From positions 1 through 64,000 of the forward strand of contig NW_017386060.1 of assembly GCF_000237925.1 (NCBI RefSeq): a stretch of DNA of 64,000 bases, in the 5' to 3' direction. Positions 10,006 to 22,343 of this stretch are shown piece after piece. Positions within the stretch are counted from its first letter, which is position 1. Each line of letters begins with the position of its first letter. The translations under genes were made by a program, and so were the position numbers. Under the pieces are notes generated by a model that worked only from the letters and a program-made list of their open reading frames with translations, ran no database searches and was not told the origin of the DNA. The stretch comes from Schistosoma mansoni (taxonomy: Eukaryota > Platyhelminthes > Trematoda > Strigeidida > Schistosomatidae).

Positions 10006-11164
10006 CGATGGGAATATCCAAACAAACAATACTAAGTGACTGTCCTAATTGTTTATCAAATATGTATTAACTTACTTTTCTAGACATTTTCCATAATGTG
10101 TTGACCTTCCAAATATAACGATTTTTATAGAATTACGCTGTTTCTTTAAACTAACTCGTAAACTGCTTTTAAGTGATCAATAGATTGACCGCCTTAGTAA
10201 AGCTGATGCCATCTGAGATACTGTTAACATGTTCATCTTACCTATCTGACTTCGGAAGAAAATAATCATCCTAGTGGTCAATAGTTTCAGAAGCCGTTAC
10301 ATTTCTTCAAATATAAATTATGATTTTACTTTCTCACCTTGTTCCTAAACTTCACTCAGATAATGTATCTTCTTTCTGCATTTTGAACTGAATTATCTAT
10401 GACGCAATCTATTTATAGAATCCTGTCTCAGCCTTTTTATTATTTTCGTCTTCATAAACATTCCTAGTTAACTTGTAGGGAAATCTGTATGGATGATCTT
10501 TTAATTCTTTCAAAATAACTGTCTTCTTACCAGTATACATCTACGTCAACTACAACCTTAAAAAGGACGTCTGTTATATAAAATTTGGGTACTTAATTTT
10601 TTCATGTGATTAATATGATGGAGAAAATATATTCTCAACGTACTAGATGAATAAGCTTTTCTATCCATATTTATACAATTTGTTATCCACTGTAATAACC
10701 AACATACCAGTCTTAATACCTTCATATGGATTGAAATAATGAGGAATAAAAATTGATTTGATTAGGTTAATGAGATAATATAAAACTAAAGGAATTTATG
10801 GGTCCCAACTGTTTGTTTATAATTATTTGTTTATATTTTTTCTAATGGATCATTTCTTTATAGGGTTCAACTGTTATTACTTACGAAACACTGGAATCCC
10901 AAGTTAATAAAACACCTGAAAAATGTGTTTCAATTATAAATGAGTTTTGATTTTCCCTACCATTTAGCTGTTTATTGACTTGAGGTACCTCAATATAAAG
11001 TGACAGGTAATATAAATGATTCAAATACAATCATACTGGAGTCATTTATCAAGCATCAAATATTCTACTGTTAATTAAAATAAATCATAATGTCACACAC
11101 ATTAATTGAAAAAGAGAATTCAGAGAAGAAAATTTTCTTTTCGACGAAATAATTTACTTAAGCT
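10006..11164. other. Intron, nothing recognised
   Basis: AT-rich, no element or exon that I can support. Confidence 0.5.
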
Positions 11165-11347
11165 GTACATTCGTATGTATAGTTATATGGAGAATATATC
11201 TCTACAGGAGGCTAGGAAAGATTGCATTATAAATTGATTCGATAATAAATAACAAATGAGGTGACATACTAATCAAGAGGTTAGGAATAGAATAAATTCC
11301 ATAGTTGAAAGCGTGACTCAATTGAAGCTAGACAAACATCGAAAACC

Positions 11348-11398
11348 TGGAAGCACTAGACAGCCGTCTCGTCCTATTGTGGGACTCCTCAGCATTGC
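11348..11398 (-). ncRNA. Hammerhead with A14 mutated (minus strand, left arm)
   Basis: The reverse strand has CUGAGGA at 11392-11386 and a strong helix II (GUCC with GGAC). GAGA replaces GAAA, so A14 is G. The cleavage triplet GUC is retained. Probably inactive. Confidence 0.6.
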
Positions 11399-11630
11399 GC
11401 ACCCACGATCCCGCACTCGCGAGATTAGAACCAAGGAAGTTGATTAACCGTTCACCAATTGTCTTCAATGAGTTGATATCTCACGACAAACGTGGTTTGA
11501 ACTTCGTGGATCAGTTGAAGTTAGACATTAACACCGTTGGATGTCGGCTCAGTGGTCTATTGGTTAAGGGTTCTGGCTCCAGACTGGTAGGTCATGGGTT
11601 AGAATTTCGCGAGTGCGGGATCGTGGGTGC

Positions 11631-11676
11631 GCAATGCTGAGGAGTCTCATAATAGGACGAAACGGCTGTCTAGTGC
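11631..11676 (+). ncRNA. Hammerhead ribozyme, core intact (plus strand, right arm)
   Basis: CUGAGGA at 11637-11643, helix II GUCU with GGAC around CATAATA (closing U-G), GAAA at 11659-11662, helix III ACG-GC-UGU with one G-U, and C17 at 11670. Helix I pairs GCAATG (11631-11636) with TAGTGC (11671-11676), with one A-G mismatch. All conserved core bases are present. By established family knowledge this is a minimal type I hammerhead, often needing dimers or tertiary contacts; activity here is inferred. Confidence 0.7.
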
Positions 11677-11979
11677 TTTCAAGTTTCACATGGTTGTCCA
11701 GCTTCAATTGACTCATGCTTTCAACTATGGAATTTATTCTATTCCTAACCCCTTGATTAGTATGTCACCTCATTTGTCATTTATTATCGAATCAATTTAT
11801 AATGCAATCTTTCCTAGCCTCCTGTAGACATATATTTTCCATATAACTATATATACGATTCTACTGTTATTTGTGCTTTAAAATTATTGACACTATTGTG
11901 GTAAAGTTTGTCCTTCCTTATGAGAGTCTTTTAAAAACCACAGGAAATGGAAGCAAGCTGTATGATATTTTGAACTTAC

Positions 11980-12177
11980 TTTCTTAATTGAATTATTTTC
12001 TGTTAGCAAGTAATCCACAGAACATAGTTCCACCTGTAGTTTACCAGAATTAGATATCGCAATACCATAAGCTACTCTTGCATAAGGTATAATACTCAGT
12101 TGAAAATTGAAGAATTGCAACTTTTCAACTTCATTCACGATTGAGGTGTCCTTTAATGTTACGATATTGCTCGAAGC
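11980..12177 (-). CDS. Exon of the large glycoprotein
   Basis: 198 nt, 66 codons, phase 0 at both ends. Acceptor AACGAATAG, donor AAGAAA/GTAAGT. It joins exon 12224-12402 through a 46-bp intron and leads in frame into 6267-6607. The peptide starts ASSNIVTLKDTS and ends ENNSIKK, with one sequon and an alternating hydrophobic pattern like the neighbouring exons. The right-copy counterpart would lie just beyond 64000. Confidence 0.8.
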
Positions 12178-12223
12178 CTATTCGTTAAAAAGGAGGTTAA
12201 CATGGTTTGTACTGTAAACCTAC
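12178..12223 (-). other. Minimal 46-bp intron
   Basis: GT...AG on the reverse strand (donor GTAGGT at 12223-12218, acceptor AG at 12179-12178) between two phase-matched exons. Very short introns are known in schistosome genes; all other introns of this gene in the window exceed 600 bp. Confidence 0.75.
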
Positions 12224-12402
12224 CATATTAGGACTTGCAAATGCTATGGCTTGGCTCTCACAAAAATTCACTGTAGAATTCTCACCTAATGGTGAGATTT
12301 TTGCTTCAAACTTAACGGATACCAAACTTGTTTTATATATCTGGATAAAAACTGTTAGAAGAACTGATCGATTGGTTATTGGCAAGGTAGTGTTATATAC
12401 AC
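12224..12402 (-). CDS. Exon of the large glycoprotein
   Basis: 179 nt: two bases completing a Gly codon left by exon 16485-16659, then 59 codons ending in Met in phase 0. Acceptor ATATTTTAG, donor ATG/GTAGGT. It has three sequons (NTT, NRS, NST) and one Cys. The pair of exons 16485-16659 and 12224-12402 resembles the pair 55318-55612 and 53542-53782: both split a Gly codon after an Asn-rich beta strand and continue with a hydrophobic alternating strand. This suggests an internal repeat of one domain. Confidence 0.8.
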
Positions 12403-12825
12403 CTAAAATATATTTTAAATTAAATGTGAATATGTACATATTAATATAAAATAAGAATTGCTAATCATAATGACTCGGGTTAGAAATAATCAAAGTAAGA
12501 ATGCTTGTCAATAGGATTTATTAGAGTAAATCTCGAAAGTTCAGTAATGAAATAGAATTAAGAGTTTATTTTTCCTGTTGTTTACCACGATAGTGAGCTC
12601 TTTATAAGAAAATGAGACCGACTAAAGCTAAAAGATAGTCAACTAGGCGTAATTATATGCTTCATATTCGTAAGAGCTCTAATGGTAAATAATGTTAGTC
12701 ACCTTGAATATATTAAAGTCATAATCTCCCAGTCTGACTGAGTTTAACTGCATCATATATGAAGCAGTTACACACCAAGCACACTGGAAGATATTATGAA
12801 TTGATTGAAGGTTAGCATGTGAGCT

Positions 12826-12962
12826 ATTGGATGTAGGCTGAGTGGTCTAGAGGTTAAACGTTTGCACGGCACACAGAGGTTCCTGGTTTCTATTCACAAC
12901 AGCGAGATGGTGGTTGCGCACTGGTGAGAAGTCTTCTTTTAGAAAAGAACGTAACTCTCCAG
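12826..12962 (+). mobile_element. Decayed tRNA-derived SINE
   Basis: GGCTGAGTGGTCTAGAGGTT at 12838-12857 is an A-box-like head, followed by a diverged B box (GGTTCCTGGTTTC) and a hammerhead remnant (CACTGGTGAGAAGTC...CTCTCCAGTGC) with core bases lost. Same family as the SINE at 11547-11700. Confidence 0.55.
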
Positions 12963-15900
12963 TGCTTCTTAGTCTTTAATAATTGTTCAACGAAGATCAG
13001 TCTGTGTTTCGGAAATTCAGGAATCACCATGATCCCCCTACAGTAGTTTAAAAACATCGCAAAATTTCTAACAATGGATCCAATCAACTATACCGAGAGA
13101 GGAAGCCTAGAATGTATGATAATTTCATACACTGTTCATCAAAGTTAAAAGGGTGAGGAGTTTTCATTTATACTTCTTTTATCAGTTTAACTATGGAAGG
13201 TCTTGTAAAATGAGGAACAAATCAGTAAAAAATAACTTTACTCGTCGGTAATTTTTTAAATATTGTAAAGCATGAGTTGTTTTGGATTGGATTGCATTCT
13301 TTTGCAATAGTGATTGACGGTTCAGTATGTCACGATGAATTTGTGTTCGATAGGTACTTGTAACAACCATTATATAATTGGCGTTCAAGTCAAAATAAAG
13401 CAGTTCACTAAATTGAAACGAGGAATATTCCACTATCTTACGGTTGGTGCTTCTCTTTGTGATATTCATCTGCAAATAATAATTATTCTTGAAAGAGGAA
13501 ATAACTAGTATATCATTCATTAAAATTCCGATAGGTGGTGGACAGAAAGGGTGTTGTCGCCTACTTGTGATTTTGTAATTTAACTTACCCTAGTCAGTAA
13601 CATATTTATGAGTGCAATTATATTAGGAAAGCAAATGAACTGTCATAGCAGTGACTTATAAAAGCTCTATATTTACATATCCATAAATTACTTAAGACAT
13701 TCCAAACTGAATTGAGAGAAGACCTCTCGTTTACTGTGGTATTATCAAGATGAAAGAAATCATGATTTTTGATTTATCGAACAAAAACTGTTTGTTTATA
13801 GCTTCTAAGTTATTACCCTGAGAGTTACGCCAGCATCTATGTGAATAATGGCAACACTGTAAGCCTAACATTTTTTCGTCTGTGGACATTGAATCGATAA
13901 TGAAGGCATACTTTATAGATGACTTTGAAAAAAACTGCACCGAATTTCCAGCCACTGCTAAACTAATCGGGAAGCAGGTTTTGAAAATAATTAGTTTATG
14001 AAAGAAAGACAATGACATTATTGTGTGAATGCATTTCAGATAACTAATGAATATTTTATTGTCTTCTAACTGTTGTTCCGCCTGTGAGTTGAAGAAACAA
14101 AGAGATATTAATTCAACCGTATTGATAGAGATTATTTGTCTTCTCCAATCTTTAAAATGACGCTAAACGATTTCTAAGGGTTTTCACACTGTTCTTCGTT
14201 AGTGATAGGTATTTAGGATGATGATTGAGGTTTCAGAGTTTTATTTACGAAGTGGCATCAGCTATAATTTAAAACTTCTCTGTTGTCATATGTATGAGTG
14301 AATTTCACTCAAAAATACTAGAGTAGATAAAATGAAGTTCCACTTAGTATAGGTTTGATTTAGGATTAAAGATTTAGAGTTAGGATTTATGGATAGTGCC
14401 GATTTGCCTGTTATATACAATCAAAGGAGACAGAATTAGAATTTTGATACGTTTAGCATTATCAATTTTAATCTATGTTTGCATACAGTGATTTTTTGTA
14501 ACCACTGTGAATGTTTTGGACAGTACACAAAAGTATTTTTACCGCACGTCATACATAGTATTTGAATTTCGCTCTGAAACTTGAAATTTAATTCTGATTG
14601 ACTTGTCCCTAAAGTACGCTCTCACTGAAACGATTACCATAAGTACTTTTTGAGTGAAGTTTTCCACATTACTCTTTCCATTTTCTGAGCTAACTTTCTG
14701 TAGACTTGAAGGTCATCCTTTTGTTCCTATATTACAGAGCTGAGTGTAATCATAACCCTGAACGACACATACTAGTGCAATTCATAGGAACCTCAACAAA
14801 GCATACTATGAACATAATAATTAATTTTTGTTCAAGAAATAAGTTGAACAAGAGATATTTGATTTCAGTGGACAGCTTGATGATAAGTAAGATGTACAAA
14901 GTTTAAGATATAACAACAAAATGAAAAGTATCTTCGTTGATCTAAACAGGTTAGTAACAATTTGATAGTGGTTAAATTCTATAATTGAACACAATCCGGT
15001 CAAACCATACTATTTTATTCTTTTTAATTTCATTATGACAATAGACGCTAGCTATAAACTAGAAGTCAGGAGTTTCTCAGTATGAATAAATCTTTAGTGA
15101 TTCCATGATAAACAGCGAAGGAGTGGAAGTTTAGTAGTTTTCAGACAAATGTATTACAAAATAAAGTCGTGTTACAAGTAGCAGGATTATTGAGAATCTA
15201 AATAAAATCGCACAAAAGTAGATATATCTGGTAGTGAAATGTGTAAGAAACTGCCAGCAGATATCCTTAGGTCAGTAGCGTTCATCCATCATTTGTAAAC
15301 TGATATAGCATGTAGGTATTAAGCTCAATTATCAGGTCTCGATTTCGTTGAGAGGCCTGTGAAGTCCGTATCATACAGGAGCATATATTTGAAGTGACTT
15401 TTACCCATGCTCATTTTTGTGATCCGTATTTCTATATGTGAACACTTAAGTTTGCGAAAGTTCTTCTTGACATTAGTATTGTCTTCACTCGGAGATTCGT
15501 GTCAATAATCTGATCTCATATTCAGCTAACATAGGGACGTAAGTAGCAATATGTTTATCTATCGGTCAACGTTTTATTTATTTGCTTACAACTCCAAAAT
15601 CATGCATTGTTCACAAGATGATTACCAGTAAAATATATCTTAAAATCAATGATTTTTCGGAATGCATTCAGTCCCTATCATCATCTTCATTTCTCTTAAT
15701 CACTCCATCTTTATGCATTTACGACTGTTCACAACATCTATTGTCAATTCCGTTCAGTAATAAATATCTTTAGTACGTAGAGACTATCATACCACTACAC
15801 TACAAGTGTCATATTTAATGGCTTTCTGAAGTAAAACAGCCGAACACTTTCCGATTCTTGACTGGGAAAGACAGCAGAATAGACACTGAGCTTATTCAAA

Positions 15901-16484
15901 TCCATCATCAAAGCTTGAAAATGTTTTATTCACTGATTTGTCTATGCACAAATTTCGACACCAAATATAGATGGTTGTTAGAAATTGATTAGTAACATAA
16001 CTTTGACGAGGCCATCACACCCACGGTAAAAAAGTGATTCATAGAAGAAATATAAACTGGGAAATAATTATGAAAATGTTCAGGTGAGCCCAAAATGATT
16101 ATTAATGGAAGATATCTATAATGCATAATACCGAAATGCAAGTAGTAGAATAAGTACTTAAAATCAGATCATCCATTGCCTTAATGACATGAAATATGAA
16201 AACTTGGTAAATCTGTAAATAAGTATCGGCAAAATGGAAAGGCGCCTGTTACTGTTTCGACAAGTGCATACTTAATTTCATAAACATGCATACAGGAAAA
16301 TATGTAATGTTTCGAAAATACAACGTATATGAGTACCATGTTTCGATCATCGTGATTAGTTGTGAAGCATCAGGACACAGCTAGACTAAACAAAACAGTT
16401 TATATGTGATACAAATAACAATGTATATGGTTTATACAAAAAACACAGTATTTAACGTCAGAAATAATTATACGATGAACTTAC
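12963..16484. other. Intron, nothing firmly recognised
   Basis: About 3.5 kb between exons 16485-16659 and 12224-12402. Open frames at 13191-13520 and 13731-14018 (minus) were considered and not accepted. No element ends seen. Confidence 0.5.
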
Positions 16485-16659
16485 CTGGATTTTGTAGATT
16501 TGAAATGCTGACGTAGCCAATGGTAGTCAGTACGAAGTTGCTACCAACCAATTGTTGAGTATCTATTTTGTAACCTTCTGGGTATGTAGAGAATGTTGTA
16601 GGTAGCGTTAAAGATATATGTCCAATCGAAGCACTATATTCATCAGTAGTGAATGTGAA
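16485..16659 (-). CDS. Exon of the large glycoprotein
   Basis: 175 nt, starting in phase 0 after exon 18792-19166 and ending with one spare G that makes Gly with the next exon. Acceptor TTTGATAG, donor CCAG/GTAAGT. The peptide runs from FTFTTDEYSASIG to ISNLQNP. It has the Thr/Ser-rich, alternating hydrophobic look of a beta-sandwich repeat. Its end (VSISNLQNPG) lines up with VYFENITNIG of exon 55318-55612. Confidence 0.8.
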
Positions 16660-16803
16660 CTATCAAACAATTTATTAGGAAACAATAGTAAGTTTCTTCT
16701 GCATGTAGCTTTAAGGAAATGAATACGTTCAGTTTTATATTGTGTGAACATACAAAAGTGAAGCGTTTATATTCAAATGTATCTACTCAATCTCCTACAA
16801 CAT

Positions 16804-16917
16804 TATAATTGATATTGAAATGTACTCTTTTAATTTTGTATGAACAAGTTAGCACAACGTTATAATTGATATTGAAATGTACTCTTTTAATTTTGTATGA
16901 ACAAGTTAGCACAACGT
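16804..16917. repeat. Perfect 57-bp tandem duplication
   Basis: Two identical 57-bp units (16804-16860, 16861-16917) inside the intron between exons 18792-19166 and 16485-16659. Confidence 0.95.
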
Positions 16918-17013
16918 TGTTATCGACGTATTTTATTGCTTTGTTAGAAATTAGTTACACTTTATTTGTTAAAGTAATTAGTAGTCTGTGAAATAATGAT
17001 GTGAAATCATTTT

Positions 17014-17125
17014 ACTTCAGTGAATCCTGGAACTCAGGTTGGGCATCATTAAGTGACACTATATCTGCCACTTCAGTGAATCCTGGAACTCAGGTTGGGC
17101 ATCATTAAGTGACACTATATCTGCC
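17014..17125. repeat. Perfect 56-bp tandem duplication
   Basis: Two identical units, 17014-17069 and 17070-17125, in the same intron. Confidence 0.95.
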
Positions 17126-17807
17126 AGTGAGAATGGATTTTTAGAGTTCCAGTTTAAACTCTGTGAATTCCTATTCTATCTAAGCAGCCGTTTAGGATCG
17201 AAATAACTTCAAATTATTGGGTGCTTCAGTTAAACCATGTTGGTTATGAAAATAATGATCATCTATCGTTTCTACACCACATCTGCTTGACTAGCCAGCA
17301 CCAAAAATCGGCGTCTAACGTTTTTACCCGATCATCTCCTTAAACAGTTTATTGTAGAATATGTAAAGTGGTCGGATCCAGATAAGGACGTATGATTAAA
17401 TAGAGAGCTTAAAGATATCGTCGTGTAAGTTGAACTCATTTTGATCTGCACATCATGTGGATCATATAGTGGAATATGTTTATGAACAAAATAAGAGCAC
17501 AATTAGTATCAATGAATACATGCATTATTAGTTTCGAAATGTTCGAACATAGCGTAACAGTGAGAAAAATATCAACCTACTCCAAGTTTCTAAATGTTAT
17601 ATAATCTATGATTTTGATTTATGGCTGTACGATGTGCGATAAACCTCAATGGAATTTGATTTTATTCATCTGTCCTTCTGTTAAACAGATCTTCTTTTTG
17701 TCCAATGAGTGGTCAATTATTCTTGTATTTCTTCCAATGATTTAAAGGTTTAGAAATTTATCCCAATATCATATCAGAATTTATCAAAATTTAAAGAATT
17801 ACACAGG

Positions 17808-17905
17808 ATGACATTCAGTGCATTTGTTGAGTGTGGTAAAGAGAGAGACGTCCCAAATGACATTCAGTGTATTTGTTGAGTGTGGTAAAAACAGAGACGT
17901 TCAAT
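17808..17905. repeat. Near-perfect 49-bp tandem duplication
   Basis: Units 17808-17856 and 17857-17905 differ at a handful of positions, so this one is older than its neighbours. Confidence 0.9.
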
Positions 17906-17947
17906 ATAACATGATCTTGATTAAGTTTAGATACTCTTTAATTCACG

Positions 17948-18037
17948 TAATTTAGCTCACTTATTTACACTGTTAGCTGAATCATTAGATCTTAATTTAG
18001 CTCACTTATTTACACTGTTAGCTGAATCATTAGATCT
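17948..18037. repeat. Perfect 45-bp tandem duplication
   Basis: Units 17948-17992 and 17993-18037 are identical. Confidence 0.95.
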
Positions 18038-18791
18038 TAAACAGAATAACTGAATAAGATCAGATTTTCACAGACATCTAACTCTCACTTTTCTGCTATT
18101 TTGCAGCATTATTTAACTATCAGTACTCTAGTTGACATTTTCTGGAGTAGCTGTCATCAAAACGTGACACGCTTTCTATTTAGTTTGTAATTTTGAGGTG
18201 TTCATCAGGACCTGGTATGTTTTAATAGTCTCGTCTGGTGCTTCTGAGTTTATCATCACCTTCAGATTACAGGTTTTGGTACGAAAACTAACTAATATTA
18301 TTCATTATTCGAAAGTGCGAACTAAGAATGTGTATAATCTGTACTGAAGATTGACTCATAAGTATTATTGATGACCAAATGAAATTTACCATGTTAGCGA
18401 AACCTGAGAGGAGGAAACAAGCAGTCTTGATTACTGACTTTGGTCAACAGTTTTGTTTTACTGATAGTTCAAACCTGGATTATTCTGATAATGAATAAGT
18501 GATAGATTTAAATGGGACACAGACTGCCAGCAATGGCCAATTTTGTAAGAGAGAGGTTTTGATATGGTTAGGTAGATACAAGCAAGTCTAGGTGATCGAT
18601 AAATACATTTATTTCATTCCTTGTCTCGGAACGACAAACACCCTTTTCATCCTCAAAACACAGTCATAGTTGTTGAAATGTCTTGTGACATAAAGCTTCA
18701 TATATTTTCTGTTGGTGATGTACAAATGTATTTTTCGCAATGAGGCACATCATAGTATGCAACAATTAAGTTAGAAGTCTTATTACTTAAC

Positions 18792-19166
18792 AATTTCTTT
18801 CCATAAAACTGTATATTGTTCAAGTACCAACTTATCACTCACCACGTAGTCACCAATGGGTCTACTTATAAAGTAGTTCACAGAATATTCATAAATCCCA
18901 CCTATTTCCACTTGCTGTGGGCACTTGGTAAAATTAACTGAATCATATTGAATCGGACAGTTCGAGGACACTATCAAGGAAATATTTGTGGTAATCTTTG
19001 GAGTCAACAATGCTTCCATTTTGATTGTTAAATTGGTACCAATAGGCGGGATCGACACTCCAGAAAAAAGACCGACTTTGAATCGCATCATAATACTGAA
19101 ATCAATTGAATCATTGGCAGGAGCGGATGAAACACATATCTGACTTGTCATTGTGAACGCCGAAGG
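18792..19166 (-). CDS. Exon of the large glycoprotein
   Basis: 375 nt, 125 codons, phase 0 at both ends. The acceptor TTTTCTGTAG is strong; the donor used here is ATT/GTTAAG, chosen because it keeps phase 0 with the next exon. An alternative GTAATA donor five bases on would break the frame. The peptide begins PSAFTMTSQICV, has four sequons (NDS, NLT, NIS, NFT) and three Cys (ICV, NCP, KCP). It fits an extracellular beta-sandwich module. Confidence 0.8.
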
Positions 19167-19496
19167 CTACAGAAAACAATTAACAAAAATGGATTAAAGG
19201 CTAGAATTCTCAGAAAATTCCCTATTTTTATATCTTTAATTGATCACCAGTGATATAAGTTAATATCAACTTACCAAGCTATACTAGAGCATTTTCAAAC
19301 CAATTAAGATTCATTCACAGAACGGATTTTAAGCAATGTTGAGTCATTTGATGTGACATCTTTTATCGAATATTTCCTCAGTTTTGTAGATTGACTACAT
19401 ATGTTCGGCATATCAACTCACTTATAACCAAAAGCTGATTTATCGAATAAAATAAAACAAACATAGAAAATCAGAAAATCTATCTATTACTGGTCT

Positions 19497-21797
19497 TTGA
19501 AAACTCCACCTGGAACTCCTCTGTGGTTACTGCCGGTCCAATGCCATGATAAAGGAGGAGGGTCGGAAGTGGGGTTGGCGACCCCACCCCGTAGAAAACT
19601 AACTCGCCAAAACAACGCTAACCGGAAAAAGTTATTCAAAACATTTTAACTCTGCCCTGGGAGTTAGGATGTCTTCAGTTAGAAGAGTTATGACGTATGA
19701 TGGTGAAAGCCGAGTTTCTTTTAAGTCACGAGGCTGATGCCCATTCTGACAACCGGAGCAACCATTAGTTAGGTACATGTAATGTTCTTTCAATGTGGGA
19801 GACGGGGAGAGTAGTCCAGGTTGCTGAAGAAAGGAGGAAACTCAACCAGGAGGTGCTTGCAATCAGTGAGACGTATTAGACTCAGGTCGGACAACAAAGA
19901 CTAGGTTCAGGGGAGCTGCTTTTATACTCTGGCCATGAAGAAGAAAATAGTCCACATATACAAGGAGATGAACTGATACTATCCAAACAAGCACAGAAAG
20001 CACTTATAGGACGGGAATCTTATGGACCAAGGATCATTAACTCCTTCTTCAAACAAAGAAAGAGGGCATTACAATGAACGTTGTCCAATGCTATGCGCCT
20101 ACCATTGATTACAATGAGGACGTTAAAGATCGATTCAACGGTAGGCTGCAGTCAATCGTTGAGAAATGCCCGACAAAGGACTTGCCCATTCCGATGAGAG
20201 ACGTAAATGTCAAGGTTGGAATGGACAACACCGGATACGAAGACATCATGGTACGACATGGACTGAGAGAAAGGAACGAAAATGGTGAGAGATTTGCAAA
20301 CCTGATATAGCCTCAGATCATCACTTGCTGGTCGCCAAGATGAAATTAAAACTTAAGAAGCACAGGACAACTGGGTGGGAAACATCACAAAAGCTTAATA
20401 CGGCCTTTCTTCAAGTTACTAACAGATCCAACGAATTCAAGATAGCCCTCAGCAACAGGTTTCAGGCCTTTCACGATCTACCCAATGGAGAGGGAACTAG
20501 CACGGAGAACAACTGGAAAGGGATCAAGGAGGCAATCACTTCAACATGTCAGGAGGTTCTGGACCACAAGAAGCACCGTCACAAAGAATGGATGGAACAA
20601 GAAGGTAGCAATTAATATCAACCGAACAAGAACAGACAAAGCCATGGCACGAGCTGAATACAGACAAGCAAAATCTCCACAAAACGAGCATCAGAGCTGA
20701 CAAACGTAAATATGTGGAAGATCTATCAATGACGGCAGAAGAAGCTTCGAGAGAAAGAAAAATGAGACAGTTGTATGATACAACAAAGAAACTCGCTGGA
20801 AATTATCGTAAACCAGAAACACCAGTGAAAAGCAAGGAAGGTTAAGTAATCACCAACATTGAAGAACAGCGCAACGGGTGGGTAGATGACATCAAGGAAC
20901 TACTGAATCGACCAACCCCATTGAATCCACCTAACATCGAAGTAGCATCCCGAGACCTCGAAATCGATATTTGCCCACCAACAGTTGACGAGATCAGCAT
21001 GACCATCAAACAAATCAAGAGCGGCACAGCAACGGGACCAGACAACATTTCAGCAAAGGCACTGAAAGTAGATGCATCACTCTTCTCTCAATACCAGGAA
21101 AAGTCTTCAACAGGGTGTTGTTAAACAGGATGAGGGACTCCGTAGACACCCAACTTCGAGATCAACATGCTGGATTCCGTAATGATCGATCGTGTACAGA
21201 CCGAATCGCAACACTACGGGTCATTGTGGAACAACCAATTGAATGAAATTCATCACTCTACATCAACTTTACTGACTATGGGAAAGCATTTGATAGCGTG
21301 GAAGCATGGGATACAATGGACAGCTAGTATGCAGTTGGACGATCCATACTTCGCAGATGTTACGGCTCTTCTATGACACATGCAACAACAAAAAGCAAGA
21401 TTCTCCGACACAATACAACATGCACCAATCGAATCACACTTGACGGAGAAGCTTTAGAGGAAGCAAAACTCTTTACATATCTGGGAAGCATCATTGGCGA
21501 GCACGGTGGATCTGATACAGATGTGAAGACGTGGATCGGCAGAGCAAGAGCAGCATATCTACAATTGAAGAGCATCCGGAACTCAAAAAACCTGTCAACC
21601 AACAAATCAGGAAGAAGCGCTGGAAGTGGATAGGACACACGTTGAAGAAAGCACTCAACTGCGTCACATGGCAAGTCCTTACCTGGAATCCTCTAGGCCA
21701 AACGAGGGGAGGGAGACCAAAGAACACATTACGTCTAGAAATAGAAACAGCTGTTGGGGGTAACAAGCGTAAGTAAGTAAGTAAGTAAGTAAGTAAC
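19497..21797 (+). mobile_element. LINE family A, degenerate copy with (TAAG)n tail
   Basis: Plus-strand fragments in order: endonuclease-like segment (20074-20310, with VQCYAP and GMDNTGYEDIM), linker segments (20326-20700), an RT-start segment (20921-21124, SGTATGPDNIS), a catalytic region where the expected ADD reads FADV (about 21340-21360), then the C-terminal [12 protein letters not shown] and [12 protein letters not shown] blocks. The 3' end is a (TAAG) repeat at 21769-21797, as in RTE-like elements. Frameshifts and an internal deletion leave no working ORF. Confidence 0.85.
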
Positions 21798-22343
21798 TGA
21801 ATCTTATTAATCTCACTGTGGGTATTTAAAAGTTGGTTTTAACTATTTAAAAACCTTTTTCTCTCGAATACATATTCAGCATCATCAGGTATTTTGAAAA
21901 TTTAATATGAAACAGAACTCTCATTCTTCATTGAAACATGGGATAATTCCTTGCACATATCGGTATACTTCCCATAGTAACTAATGACTAGCTCATCTTC
22001 TTGTCTAAGACAATCCAATGTAATTTAAACAAAATCCAATGAATTCATAATTTTCACCATTAAGAATAATAAAAGAAAAATATTCACTATTGAGTTCGAA
22101 TGTCAAGAGTGAAGTATGGAAGAATAAATTTGACAAATTTTATTATAAAGATGATACGACTTCATCATAAATGAAAATAAAATTTCGTAAAATGCTCCAA
22201 CTGCCCTTAGTCAAGTTAAATAAAGGAGCGTTAACAATTCCACATTGCTGTGTAAAAATCTACTTCCCTCATCATGCATATATTAACAATAATTAACTAA
22301 AAACATTGAATACATCAAAGCTTATTTATGTTCATATCCTTAC

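Larger units (their letters stand above)
11165..11860. mobile_element. Large foldback: two SINEs in inverted orientation with hammerheads
   Basis: Arms of about 250 bp (about 11165-11425 and 11600-11860) are inverted copies of each other around a spacer of about 175 bp. The spacer and right arm together form a complete tRNA-like SINE: GGCTCAGTGGTCTATTGGTT at 11547-11566 as the A-box region, a decayed B box, a hammerhead, then a tail containing CTTCAATTGACTCATG. The left arm is the hammerhead-plus-tail half only, stopping at the GCGAG next to the B box. The arms extend past the SINE into flanking repeat sequence also seen near 44100-44230. Confidence 0.75.

Noticed and set aside
13191-13520. 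Minus-strand open frame with a TTTGCAG acceptor and GTAAAG donor (about 13256-13469).
   Set aside because: Phase 0 to phase 0, but its neighbours 16485-16659 and 12224-12402 already join each other in phase 1, so it cannot be inserted between them. Composition is not clearly like the other exons.
13731-14018. 95-codon minus-strand open frame.
   Set aside because: No matching splice phases and no resemblance to the exon set.
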